Assembly (NCBI GenBank): GCA_021029095.1
Contig: JAJOHG010000113.1
Span: 1-64,000 of the forward strand
DNA: 64,000 nucleotides
DNA from: Phellopilus nigrolimitatus
Lineage: Eukaryota > Basidiomycota > Agaricomycetes > Hymenochaetales > Hymenochaetaceae
Direction of reading: 5' to 3'
A program made the translations under genes and the position numbers. Of the stretch, positions 34,532 through 45,451 are shown piece after piece. The notes under the pieces were generated by a model. It had not been told where the DNA came from. It saw only the letters and a program-made list of their open reading frames with translations, and did not search any database. The number at the start of each line of letters is the position of its first letter. Within the stretch, counting starts at the first letter, position 1.

Positions 34532-35349
34532 ATGGATCCGTCGGCGCTCCCATCTGAGGCGCATATAAAGGGACTGGAATACCACGCGTCGAGGACGCTC
34601 GCAAGAGTGAGTCTCGCATCTGTCGCTGTCGCTGCTCGTTACTGACTAGTATGCAGGTGCATGACTTGAAAGCCACAGGGCCGCGGGAGCAAATCCGAGA
34701 GCGGTTGCTCCAATGGCGTGCGGAGTTCGGGTATGTTCTGGTTTTCCGTCTCGTGCTTATATATCGTATGTTGACGCCATTTTTATGTCCGCCGTAGCCT
34801 CAAGGACAGCGTGGACGCCCATGTCCAAGGCTCCGACTCCAGTTCCAGGTCGGGGGGCTCCAAGGAGAATGTCGGAGGTATGCCCCAAGAACCCACCGCG
34901 CGGAAGCGCAAGGCTGAGGAATTGGCCACAGATAGTGAGTCTCTTCATCAGCGTCCATAATACACCTGCATTTCTGACATGTCAATTTTCTGCGAGAAGA
35001 CGTACCAGCGGAACGTCAAAGGAAGAGGATCTTAGTCGACTCCGTTGTCATCAACACCGATGTGCTCCCGTCACCTTCGCCATCCCAGCCGGCGCAGCCA
35101 CTTCCAACACTGCTGTCATCCTTGCCGGAGACGCCGCTGCCGTCATCGCCAATACTTTCACCGCTATTTCCGCTGCAGTGTCCTGGCATACCACAGCACC
35201 CACTACAGACGTGGGACACCATGTTCTTCATTCAGGATCCAGATGGATGTCTGGGGATTGTCAGGCCCGTTTCTGACTGGCAGAAGGGCCAGCGAACGAG
35301 TCGTCCGAGACGAAAGACAACTGATTACTCGAGACGATACCGACACTGA
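34532..35349 (+). CDS. SAP-like domain protein A
   Basis: Four exons (34532-34606, 34657-34730, 34798-34934, 34997-35349) joining to 639 nt, 212 aa. Residues 15-50 (LEYHASRTLAR, then VHDLKATGPREQIRERLLQW) fit a SAP helix-extension-helix, a DNA/chromatin-binding motif. Residues 80-95 hold ARKRKAEEL, followed by KDVPAERQRKRILVDSVVIN, a second basic cluster. A proline/serine-rich segment (LPSPSPSQPAQPLP...) leads to MFFIQDPDGCLGIVRPVSDW near the C-terminus. All four junctions keep frame, so it appears intact. A TATA-like TTTAAATACGGGGGCTC lies about 95 bp upstream and is shared with paralogues B and C. Function is unknown beyond the motif. It is the counterpart of protein C in the inverted duplication. 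Confidence 0.62.
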
Positions 35350-35799
35350 ATAGTGCCAGTGGCCGCTATAAGCCATGAGGTTATTGTTATATCTCCGTCT
35401 CGGTCTCCATCGCTCATTCCGAGCCATTCTAACAGCAGTTAAGAGATGGGTGGTGGGCGATAAAAAGCAGTGTTTTGTATATATATATTGTCATGTTGGT
35501 TCTTGTGCAAGAATGATCTAAGCAGCAGCGCTCGTTAAAATCAGATTGTGGCGATTCATGAGCATGGCCGGAGACAGATTAGCCACTCCATGAGCACTCG
35601 CACTATCATTTGAACGGCACAACACTCAAACCAGTCACCGAGTACCCAATGACTGTGTCGGTTGCCCTCGCCCACCACTCGCATGCGGCAAGGTGGCCTC
35701 GCCCGAGAGAAGCAGCATAACGTCATCGTGCCATTCCACAAAGATAATTGCTTTCGGAATAGCACAGAGCACCCGCTGTCAATACCCTTTGGACACCCA

Positions 35800-35960
35800 G
35801 GTAGCTTTCCCTTCAGCTTGCGACTCAAACAGTATCCGCCTTTTCAACAAACAAAGAGATGACAATGAACTCTAGCTGAGGGCTTACCTGCGCCAAATAC
35901 AAGAATACGCGGGCACAACTTGGAGGAATTAGCCGACACGGAAGGAGTTAAGTGGACTGA
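35800..35960 (-). pseudogene. fragment with Rossmann-like start
   Basis: Exon SANSSKLCPRILVFGAG with a donor at GTAAGC, then GYCLSRKLKGKLPGCPK after a TTTGTTGAAAAGG-type acceptor. This looks like the glycine-rich start of an NAD(P)-binding protein, but no further domain can be read. Its inverted partner is at 53891-54105. Confidence 0.35.
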
Positions 35961-36186
35961 GATGACTCGGAGGATGGCGGGGACGAATGAATGATAAAGG
36001 CCTTTTATGGAGGGTGAAGTTGAGCCTACAAGGAGATTGAAGAGGGCTGCAAAGGAGTCGATTAACTGAGCCTTCGTTGTATCGATCTCTATAGAATCCG
36101 TCGACACGCGTTTGATCGACGAAGGCGTTTTACAGTGTTCATGGTTGCGGACAGCTTGGCAACGAGCAGTATGAGTCGGATGCTGG

Positions 36187-36789
36187 ATGCACGTTAGGTA
36201 TTCTGGCCATGCGTTATGCAGAAAAAGACAATTTAGTAGCAGGAAGAACATCAGGAAAAGCCTACGCTGTCAAATCGCGCCAAATCGCGCCAAATCGCGC
36301 CAAATCCTTCAAACCCCTTCAAATCCGCATGAATGGGCATGGCAGCGGGCTAGACAATGGCGCACACCGGTACGGCATAGAGCGCGCAACAACGAACTGC
36401 AGAGCAAGCATGGCATCACGAACCCGCCATCGCTGGAGCGCCGGCTCAAGAGGCAGCGCTCACACGACGTGAACGTGAAGCCGCTTGGCGAGGGCGAGGG
36501 CGGCGTGGACGACCAAAACGCGCAGCGTTCGCGGATGGACGTCGACATGCAGACTGACATGCAGATTGACCCGCAGGTACTGGATGATGACCATGATAAG
36601 TTTAGCGTTATCGGGTCTACGTCTTCGTACCGCTTCGCAACATTCGTGTTGAAGTCTGGCGACTCGATGAAAAGCACGAAGGATTCGTGCTCCACTGGAA
36701 TTGAAGACGAATTTGCATTGGGCAGCTTTTTGACGAACAAGATTAACAAGGTTGACATGACCAATATGAAAGGAGACGCGCCATTATAG
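36187..36789 (+). CDS. hypothetical acidic protein, 200 aa open frame
   Basis: Single frame. The N-terminal part is encoded across a 10-bp tandem repeat and the end of the inverted duplication, so the true start is probably later (for instance near residue 80). The C-terminal half is protein-like: RRLKRQRSHDVNVKPLGEGE, then DVDMQTDMQIDPQVLDDDHD and YRFATFVLKSGDSMKS. No domain is recognised. A basic NLS-like stretch followed by acid is reminiscent of the SAP-like family, but no SAP motif is present. Confidence 0.3.
   Translation: MHVRYSGHALCRKRQFSSRKNIRKSLRCQIAPNRAKSRQILQTPSNPHEWAWQRARQWRTPVRHRARNNELQSKHGITNPPSLERRLKRQRSHDVNVKPLGEGEGGVDDQNAQRSRMDVDMQTDMQIDPQVLDDDHDKFSVIGSTSSYRFATFVLKSGDSMKSTKDSCSTGIEDEFALGSFLTNKINKVDMTNMKGDAPL
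36271..36305 (+). repeat. 10-bp tandem repeat (CAAATCGCGC), 3.5 units
   Basis: Three perfect CAAATCGCGC units and a partial fourth directly next to the outer border of duplication arm X. Confidence 0.9.
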
Positions 36790-37202
36790 TACGCACAAGG
36801 CAAGATACGTCAACAAAGACGGCTCCGATTCATTCATCTTGAGGAAAATGACCAATAAACACTCTCAGGACGCCAACTCCATCTAAAAAGGGCTGAACCC
36901 ATTTTTTCCGCGATCGGGAGGGCGGCTGAGAGAGCTCGATGGCTTTCAGTATTTTACTTCGTCAGCTCCTGAGTGGCCGTGCTACGTCAAGTTAACTTCG
37001 ATCCAGAAATCTGTATTTTTATTTCAAGCACGAAGACGATAACAAGGACAGAGCATGTTATAAATTTAAGCGAACTAAGAATCGTAGTATCGAATGAATC
37101 TGATTCCAAAAAGAGCGAACTAGTACAAAACATGATAAGCACGAAAAGACCCATGGATCCTACAATAGAGGAGTATGTATAAGGCCATAGCCTATCGATA
37201 CG

Positions 37203-38728
37203 TTAATGATTGCCACCAGGTCGAAGGAGGAACACTGCGCGAATCCGATCCATTACACGGTGAGGACCTTGTATCACTGCGATCGCGGTAGCTGTAAACG
37301 GGATGAGAGTCGCAGCGAGAACATACGGTTTCGCTGTGCAGACGACAACGAAATGAGCTTCCATTCTTAGGAGGGACGGCCTGAAAACGACTTACAAAGC
37401 AATTTCTTCGTTAAGTAGGAGATTTCTCTCATTACCGTGTAGATCTCCCTAGCCAGACGCCATGTAGCCCGCTCCTCGCGAGGTCGAAGGCGCCAGCGCG
37501 CGGAAACACCATTTACTCGTCCTTCGATGCGCTCGAATTGAATAAGTGCTTCTTCAGCTAGCAATCGCTTCGTTGGATCTTCCCGAGTCATAGCGTCAAC
37601 GAGGGGTCTCATAAATTCAGCATTTGTGTATTTCTGAGGAGACAAGTTTATCATAAGCAAGTCGCAAAGCCGAGCGAGTTACGTTACATACGTCGAGAAA
37701 GGACTTCCTATATTGATTGCCCAGTGTGAAAACATCGACAGGGAATGGGTCATGGAACTCTAGATGTCCATCCAGCTCTGGAACATCTCTGTCGAGTCCG
37801 TCGATCCCATGGACAAGGTGAGGCTCGTTCGGGTCTTCAAAAATTGCCGAAATGCCGAAGTCCGCAAAATAGTACCTAACGCTAGGGACATCGCTGCGAT
37901 ACTTGTAATCCGCTATATTCGAGGCATCAGGCAGTAGGAATTGCCAAGATGGATTGGGGTGAAAACCATGAGGGTACAGCGCATTCCCATCCATAAGGAT
38001 GTTGTAATCAGATAGATCACTAAAGCCAGGACGAAATTTCTTCAAATTCAGATGTTGCTCAAATAGATGCAGCTTACCGATGAGCTACACCGCGCCTATG
38101 TATGTACACCAATCCCTGAAAGGTGAATCAATCAGTAAAATTATGCATGTCAATATGTAACCTGCGCTCACTTCCAAGGTTTGCCGAGCAAAATCCAACA
38201 GTTCGGTCACGGAGTAGAATTCAGGACTATCAAAACTACGAAGCAGCGGCATGACAATATACTCCTGTTCGTTATCCGAGTTGTCTATGAGATGATCGAT
38301 GATCGGAACACAGTGGTTCATAGGATCACTGAAAGATTCGGAGGTAGAGAACATCATCGCAATGCGGGCCTCTCTGCTGGAGACTTTCTTGATAGCCACT
38401 TGTACACCGTCACTTAACCGCGTCGCATCCGTGAGCACCCTCTCCTTTGTGAATATTAGGTGAAGGAAAAGTTATGATGAAGGCAGGGTCTTACCTTATT
38501 GTCGAGAACGTCTTCACACTCATAAACAGCCTTACCATTACTGTACCAAGACGGTGTCCATCCCGGCCTGAGTCTAGGACGAAGACGGTATTCTTTCAAC
38601 TCCAAAAATGCCGAACGATCTCTCCACCAGGCTTCATGGGTCTGTAGGTCTAGAGGAAATTGAGGCGTATGCTTGTTCGACTTTGATGCGTGCGGGCCTG
38701 GAGACGTGGGCGTCCGAGGCTCAGACAT
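37203..38728 (-). CDS. kinase-like protein with C-terminal membrane tail, copy 3 (diverged)
   Basis: Same family and exon plan as the tandem pair at 19-23 kb. Exon 1 begins MSEPRTPTSPGPHASKSNK and includes WWRDRSAFLELKEYRLRPRL. Then come GVQVAIKKVSSREARIAM, NHCVPIIDHLID, YIVMPLLRSFDSPEF, GLVYIHRRGVAHR spliced to DLSDYNILMDG, YYFADFGISAIF, HDPFPVDVFTLG and AMTREDPTKRLLAEEAL. The last exon, after a 64-nt intron, gives KPYVLAATLIPFTATAIAVI followed by a basic tail, again a hydrophobic C-terminal segment. HRD, N and DFG are intact. The tail sequence differs completely from copies 1 and 2 while its hydrophobicity is retained, supporting a real anchoring role. It is separated from them by 15 kb. 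Confidence 0.7.
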
Positions 38729-39061
38729 GAAAGGAATGACCTGAGTGCATGAGGGAAGAAAGTGATGAGAATGATGGTTGGGACAGGCAACACGGGCGAC
38801 GAGTCACAGTTACGTATCTAAGAAGACAAGGTCGGTCAAGGTCGATCAAAGCCGGTGTTACCACGTGTACCCATAGGGACCTATGCGCGTGATCACCGTT
38901 AACAAAAACTCTGAAAGCAGGTTAGACAATACAAAAGCAAATTAGACAATACACGTACTGCTTCGAGGATGAAACATTATCAAAATTTGAATTGCGTCTA
39001 CATGTGTTTTGAGAAGTCACTGAAAACTACAAGATTGTATTCACCGTTACTCAACGGCATT
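38729..39061. other. promoter side of kinase copy 3
   Basis: No gene. Contains short direct repeats of GCAGGTTAGACAATACAAAA type (38920-38955). Confidence 0.4.
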
Positions 39062-39300
39062 TTTGCTGAATAAAGATCTCCTTGGCAAGCGCACCCAGCT
39101 ACTGATGTTCCCATTCTCAGAAGATGAATTCAGGAGGTATCCCTATTGTGTGCTAAACTGGCGTTATCTCCTATAAATGCAGAAGGGTGGTCTCCCGAGG
39201 CGCGCCTACTGATTTCTTCTTTATTGTCGGCCTCTGAGTTTCCTCAGTGCCTTGGGTCTTAGTTGCGCGGGTCAAATGCCATGGTCGCCCTCCTCCGAGA
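39062..39300 (-). pseudogene. remnant of an SAP-like gene (exon 1 region)
   Basis: It matches the exon-1 region of gene B (33270-33500, same strand): GGCAAGCGCACCCAGCTACT versus the LSMLAK-encoding end, then TGGGTCTTAGTTGCGCGGGTCAA. The frame is interrupted and later exons are missing, so it is a decayed paralogue. Confidence 0.6.
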
Positions 39301-40539
39301 GTGGAACTTGAACGAGAGGCATCCCTCAAGCTCGTACTCAGCCGGCGCATCCCCGTCCACTTCGCTCTTAACCCACTCGCACGACGTCTCGCAAGTAAAC
39401 CTTGCTTTTTGTGTATCCCTCAGAGCTCGGTTCGCCCCCTTCCCTTTTTCCGGTCCCTACCTGAGCGACTCGGATGGGACGTGAAGCATGAGGCTGCTCC
39501 GAAAGAAGGGTTGGATTTCCAACAAGAATTATCTGCATGTATGCATTCATATCGCTTTCTGCAGAGGATGGGCACGCACGGGGATTGCGGATGGACGGAA
39601 GAGAAGCCGCAGAACGGCGATGCAGGGGCGTAAATCCGCTCGTGGCCGCGTAGAATATCCCTGTGCGGAGGTTAGTGCAGGTTCACGTATGTACGCACAA
39701 GTACGTGTCAAACGCCTCTCGCGGATCACCCTGACCCTCTTGGCTCTGCTCTATTTTCAGTCTACTGGCTCTGACGCGTTTTGTTTGAGCACTATCCTCG
39801 AAGAGGCGCCGATGCCGCCTCCCTCATCTGACTCAGACGTGGAGGATTCTAGCTGGCAGAATCTCAGTTGCAGTCTTAGCTAGCATAGCCCAAGCCGACT
39901 AAGCGCTCGAAAGGTGACGAAGAGTGCTCGGTCCGCCGACATATCGCACGAGCTTCTCCGAAAGTTGGGTTCATTTCCAGTTCCAGCCTCGTTCGTAAAC
40001 CAAGTCCAGACTCGATATTTTGATTCAGTGTTTTCAGGACGATCCATCCGACAATGCCTCGTCGTTGACCATCGAGCAAACACGAGGGTGTCGGACGATT
40101 TCGCAGAACTGCAGCTTCTTATCGTGCCAGTGTCCCGGCTCGGTGTGAGGTATGCCTAATTTCCTCGTAATGTTCCAGCCATTTCACGTGTGAATAGGCC
40201 GAAGTCTGTTTAGCATAGTTTTCGCAGGGATAATCAGACAATATCTTTTTCCTCATCAGAATAGAAAAAGCAAAGGCGACGTAACACTGTTGATAAGCTT
40301 GAAACTCTTGCGTTGCAAAATACTTAGGCGGCACTTGAGAGGCGCAACAGAATGGTGGTCCTTGAGGTACATCATAATAAGCCGTAGGAAAAGAAAAGGG
40401 ACTTACCGACAGGAGTCTATTCACTGTCAAGTCCTCTGATTTGTATTCCCTCAGTGGTTCCGTGTCTGTATCCGAATGCTCTGTAACACATCCGTATAAG
40501 TGTTGTTGTTGTCGCTGTCGTCGTAGACGAGCTTGATGA
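39301..40539. other. region of gene scraps, no confident gene
   Basis: Plus-strand frames at 39247-39633 and 39488-39883 and paired frames near 39880-40160 show no recognised motif. The segment at 40380-40540 resembles 52440-52610 and could encode on the minus strand LNVIIKLVYDDSD, a peptide conserved in the other copy as LNFTIRLVYDDSD. Confidence 0.35.
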
Positions 40540-41220
40540 TGACGTTCAGCTAGTTTCCATTTTTTGCAACGAGCGACGGCCTAAGAGCCTGGAGAATGAA
40601 TTCCAAAGCTGATCCAGCAGAGCAAGTTCATACAACGATGCGAAGTAGTCGTCGAAAGTTGGTGGGCGCAACACCGAAATCGTCCGAGCACCCGAGATAA
40701 ATACAGGACATCCACACCAGATATCCTCTGCGCCGCAAGTCTTGACGGCGGAAGTTACAGGAAGAGCGCATACACTCGGAAAAAGAGATTGAAAATGAAG
40801 TAGCACATAAGTGCAGCTCTAGCCGATGCGTACGACGTATAAAACAAGCTGTGAGCGCGAGGGTTTCGTGGCGACACGTGCCACGTTGCCACGTTGCGCC
40901 TGAGTCATTCCTCGTTCTCATTTAAAGACTCAGCTTCATCTTCTTTCGCAACTCCATGATATTCTCAGCACAACTTCAGTGCCAAAGTCGTGGCCGGCGA
41001 ATACGTCGAGGCTTCTCTAAGAAGTACATGTTATTGGCAATACCCAATATGAGAATTCGACGGAGAAATAGGACATACTTCTGGTTGGCTGACTCGCAGT
41101 GCTTTGCGATCAGTGATGGCAGAGGGTCCTCGACACTGTAAATCGGTTCAATTGTTTCCGAGTTCTGGTACACAAGTGTACTCGATGCATGCAAAATGTC
41201 ATGCTCGTTTGCGCATTTGT
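40540..41220 (+). repeat. dispersed repeat R, copy 3
   Basis: Near-complete copy: GCTAGTTTCCATTTTTTGCA, GCAAGTTCATACAACGATGC, CATAAGTGCAGCTCTAGCCG, GGCGACACGTGCCACGTT, CAGCACAACTTCAGTGCC, TGGTTGGCTGACTCGCAGTG, GTACACAAGTGTACTCGATG. The order is the same as in the copy at 52.6-53.4 kb. Confidence 0.8.
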
Positions 41221-41224
41221 ACCC

Positions 41225-41662
41225 TTAGTTGTGAGGTAGGCAGTAGTCTGCAGTCATCGGCATCACGAACCGTTCATATATGAGAAGGTCGAGCTGGCTG
41301 ACGATGAGGCGCCGCCGCACAGCGGCACTTTCGTATTCTTCGAAATCATAGTTGGAAATGGCCTCTCCGGCCGTTTCTCGATCTGAGAACAAATTTGCAC
41401 TCAAAACGTGACAGATATGTATAGAGCTTACCTCGATCATGCAACCATGCGATGCGTGCCATGCCTGCCAAATCCACGCATCCTGAGCGAGTGACGATGC
41501 TAGCGAACCGGCACGGCGGCGCCCTCCGTGTCTCCAAATTGCAGCGCCTTTGCAATCGTGTGGTTCATCTCGTGGCCAGCTAACTAGCATAGCCCGTTTA
41601 CCTATTAGACAAGCAAGGAAGTCTGTAAACGAGAACGTACTTACCCTATATCCTGTGCCCAT
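41225..41662 (-). CDS. small hypothetical protein, three exons
   Basis: Start exon MGTGYR, then a GTAAGT intron. Exon 2 gives GKRAMLVSWPRDEPHDCKGA, IWRHGGRRRAGSLASSLAQD and IWQAWHASHGCMIE. After another canonical intron exon 3 gives RETAGEAISNYDFEEYESAA and RRRLIVSQLDLLIYERFVMP, ending LPHN. The protein is about 115 aa. I do not recognise a domain; the C-terminal part is a probable amphipathic helix. Both introns end in canonical AG and frames agree, which supports a real gene. It begins just beyond an R copy. Confidence 0.45.
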   Translation of the reverse strand: MGTGYRVSTFSFTDFLACLIGKRAMLVSWPRDEPHDCKGAAIWRHGGRRRAGSLASSLAQDAWIWQAWHASHGCMIEVSSIHICHVLSANLFSDRETAGEAISNYDFEEYESAAVRRRLIVSQLDLLIYERFVMPMTADYCLPHN

Positions 41663-42310
41663 GCTCGTTACATGGCCTTGTCGAAAAAATCTTTATTTGA
41701 CCTGCGAAACCCCCCAATAAACTTGTGCAGTATACTGTGAAACGAAAGCCAGCATACCTCAGGGCGTTCTAAAGCAAACTAACTGCCGTCCCTTGGCTGT
41801 TCGCAGATTCGCAATCTCGTCGACGATGCCGACGTTCGATCACACACACCAACGATCGATGGATTGAAGCCGCTCGAGTATATCAGATTGTCTGCGCAAG
41901 CATTTGGTTCTTACAGGCACGTGAAGGTGAATTTGGCGAAGGAAGGCGAAAAAAGTCGTCGCCATTCATGCATGGTGGTAAGAGACGATCGGCAAGTGCA
42001 CGGATGAGTAATGAATTGCGCGAGCCTGAAGCGGCACGTTAGGGTTGGCTAGGGTTGATGCAGATCCTCAGCCTACGTAGTAAATCATTTTCTTGATATC
42101 AAAACCCGTAGAGTGGTCATAACTCATCTTTGGCATAGGCAAAACAAATTCCTAACAATTCCAAATTCATTTGCTTTTGACTTGCTACAAGAGATTTGTC
42201 AATTGAGCTTGTGCTACCTACCCCAAAAGTAGACGAATGCAATCCGGCATCTCCCGAGTGTCTTGCTGGTCCCGCCATTGTCGCGAGTCGAAGACCATTG
42301 AAGGCGTTTG
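41663..42310. other. intergenic DNA
   Basis: No gene or repeat recognised between the small gene and the short tandem repeat. Confidence 0.4.
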
Positions 42311-42470
42311 TCGGCACACCCCGAAAGCATTGAGGTTGGTGCTTGAAGATAGAGTTGCGTAGAAGATAAAGCTAGTAGGGCTTATATTTTGAATCGGCAC
42401 ACCCCGAAAGCCTTGAAGCTGGTACTTGAATATAAAGTTGCCTAGAAGATAAAGTATTTATATTTCGAAA
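42311..42470 (+). repeat. 83-bp tandem repeat, two units
   Basis: TCGGCACACCCCGAAAGC begins at 42311 and again at 42394. The two units stay aligned for about 60 bp (ending AGAAGATAAAG) with scattered substitutions. Confidence 0.85.
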
Positions 42471-42778
42471 AACGAGTCTCCAAGAAGGAACAAGTCTCTA
42501 GTCCGATTCAGAGAGGAAGCGCTTAACTAATCTAATAAATAGCTACTTACTCGTAACTTCTCGAGCTGAAACTTACCGGAGTATCAGCTGATCATCCGTA
42601 AATACATGGTGCTTCTAGTGAATCCGACAAAAACAATTGACATTGAATTTTTGAGGCAGATCCGAGCGTCATTACTGGTAAGTAGCAGCTAGTGTCCAGC
42701 GAGCGAGACTGAATGGATTTACAGACATGCGAGAGGGGAAAGTCCTACGATATGTTGGAAAGCTGTACATGCATGCAA

Positions 42779-45451
42779 TTATAAGAATGGGCCAGTGATA
42801 AATACGATTCCACAAGCCAGGCTAAAATACAGCCACGGACCAATCTTGAGCAGCGGCTCGACTTTGCAGTAAGATTCGTATGGGAAAGATGAGGAAGAAA
42901 TTACTTGAACGACAATTACTTCCGTCGAGGTACGCTCATGAGATTTTGAATTCGCAGAATTGTCGGCTTGGATCACTTCAGCCTGTGCCTGTCTGGCGGC
43001 GGCAGCAGCGGCGCGCATCCGTGCCACGATGGCGTTGGCTTCGATAGCGTAGTGAGACTTCTTCCGCAATACTTCTCCGTACCGAAGGAAAGTAAAAGGA
43101 ATGGGAAGTAGCCCCAGAGACAAGAAGCCAAACAGCGACACTGCATAGGGAAGTCAAAAGGGAAGTCATCATTCTGTGCTTTTCGTCCTAAACTTACCGC
43201 CCCATTTTGTGCCTAGATGCGAGATGATGGAGTGCGATGCAACCGGAAAGATCGATGCCACTAGCGACCTCCAGAACGTATTGCATGCACTCGCGCTCGA
43301 TGCGTAGATCGTATACGTTTGAGAAGAGCTGTCGGTGACGATAGTTTAGCCTCACAAACGAGTATGCGGCGGAGACAGGAAGCTCACTAGGTCAGAAAAG
43401 TGTAAAAAATAATAAGAGTTGAAAAGCCGTATAATGTGCCAGCAAGTGTTGGAACGATCCAGTGCGTTTCACCCCCACTTGACCTATGGACCTCAGTCAG
43501 AGGCGTCCGACTAAGGCATAAAAAATTGAACAGTCTACCATGCGAACCAGAACATCGAAACGGGCATGAGAAGACTATCGAATATTTGAGTTTTAGAAAT
43601 CTCTGGAAAGAAAGTACAACTAATTTATATTCACCAAGCGAAAACTGCCAGCTTGAGGGCTGATTCCGGGCTTTCCGGAGCCTGGTTACCTGGTTGAATA
43701 AATTTAGGAACCTGAATCCGAGTAAAGATCCGGACAAGAAATCTGTAAGGCCAGGCAGCGAGCTGGAAGCCGATGACCATGGCAAAAAATGGGAGTCCAG
43801 TGAGCTGAAGAGCAAAGTGATTCTGAAATGGACGATTAGAATTATGAGTAAATAAAATAAAATATATATACCTGCTCAAAGAAGACAACTGGGTATGTCT
43901 CAAATAAAAAGCTGAGGTGTAGAATCAGCAGCGACAAACACAAATAATCTTGAATGTATTTACTATGCAATGCCATACGCCAAGGAGGTCCAGATCGCGG
44001 CACCTTGAATGATGGGTTCACGCAAAAACATGGCTAACAAGAGGTAAGTAAATGTTCGATTTTACGCTCGTTGCCGTGCCAGCTTACCCGCGGGCCTTCC
44101 AATATGCGACGCGAAGAACTGTCGATTGGATTCATGCTTGAGTTCATGAGCTGCATATGCATTCAAGTTGCCTTCGCGCCGGAGTTGCTTCGAACGGCCG
44201 GCAAGGACAGTCGGACCGTGCGACTCAGGCAAAAGCCACACAACGGGGAGAAGACATAGCACATAGAAGAAGTAAACGCGTAGCACCCAAATTCTACGCT
44301 AGTTTGAGAAGAAGATCTTAGAAAGAGTAAAACCGACACATACTGTGAAAAAGCGTTCGCGGAGACGAAAAATCCAAGTGGGAGAGCTATGCACGGTCCG
44401 GCTGAGATCGCTGCAGCACTAAGGTTGAATGTTTTGGTCAATGAGAACACAACGATTTATAATGAACGCACTATAGCGCAATGGCTTCATACACAATTAG
44501 ATGCAGACTTCAGCGGAGAAGAAAACTGACATACCTTTGGCCTGCCCTTGCATGTCGACAATGTTGAACATGCTGGATTTGTAACATTGTAACGATTTAT
44601 TGAAACGAATTAAAACAAAACCCACTCAGACATAATCCCTCCGCCACTAGCGAATACGGAGCTTGTCAGAAAATACGGAGCAGCCAACATTGAAAAGGAC
44701 TCACTTATTGATGGCACATGCCGCAGCGCAGCCGGAAAAAAACCGAACTTGAACAACATATACGAAGTGGCATAAGATTATGCAAAAAAGAAAGAGTGAC
44801 AGAAGTCCTCACAGACTATGATCACAGCGATATTATCGACCCATGCATCTATAGCGCACATCACTATGAAATTCGTTTTTAATAGATTTCAGCGACTGAA
44901 AACAACAATAAGCTTGCCTACAAGCATCGGCCAAGATATCCTATACGGGAGTTGTCTGCCGAACATCTCGCTAAGAGGACCTGTTTCGTTTCGATGTGCG
45001 CCTTAGTCTTGTCACGACGCATAGTGCTGAAGACCTTACCCCCTGAATATACTCTCAACTCGAAGCTCTGTCATAACAAAGTGGATGAAACTCACAAAAT
45101 AAAGGACCGAAAGAAAATCCAAGGACGTAAACAGTCAAACCGGAGCTGGCGGTAACAGCGTTGACACCATAGCGCGCTATTATCTGTAATTCTGCTGCAG
45201 CCTATGCAAAGAAAATACCCGTCAAGGCGGGCGTCCTCAAATGTTGTACAAAAGCTCACGTAGAATGAGGATCCAAATACCCTGCAGAGAGATTAACATA
45301 AGACGCATGGAAAAGAGAGCTCAAGGACTTACGCAGAGAATGCCAGAAGGCAAATCAGGAGAACGACGAGCTTCTTTTTTCGCGATGTCCAGTTTTTGGA
45401 GTCTTCCGGGTCATTTTTGGAGAACGTCACAATGTCAGAATTGAGAGGCAT
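42779..45451 (-). CDS. MFS transporter, DHA1 multidrug-type
   Basis: About a dozen small exons. The N-terminus reads MPLNSDIVTFSKNDPEDSKN then WTSRKKKLVVLLICLLAFSA (TM1), the classic entry of fungal DHA1 drug:proton antiporters. Further exons give SGGGIMSD, MFNIVDMQGQAKG, SAAAISAGPCIALPLGFFVS, LRVYFFYVLCLLPVVWLLPE-SHGP, SKQLRREGNLNAY (the cytosolic loop), FLREPIIQGAAIWTSLAYGI, YLCLSLLILHLSFLFETYPV, TGLPFFAMVIGFQLAAWPYR, ETHWIVPTLAGTLYGFSTLI, SACNTFWRSLVASIFPVASH and FGFLSLGLLPIPFTFLRYGE. The order agrees with 12 helices. Substrate unknown; small-molecule export at the plasma membrane is inferred. TM2-TM4 exons (44700-45330) are not fully resolved, so a defect there cannot be excluded. Confidence 0.75.

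Larger units (their letters stand above)
33950..36230 (+). repeat. inverted segmental duplication, arm X (about 2.3 kb)
   Basis: The complement of 53620-55905 in the same order: S-block, SAP-like gene with promoter, 3' flank, and a Rossmann-like gene fragment with the TCCATAAAAGGCCTTTAT promoter-like segment. Similarity by eye is high throughout, including introns and intergenic DNA. Confidence 0.85.
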
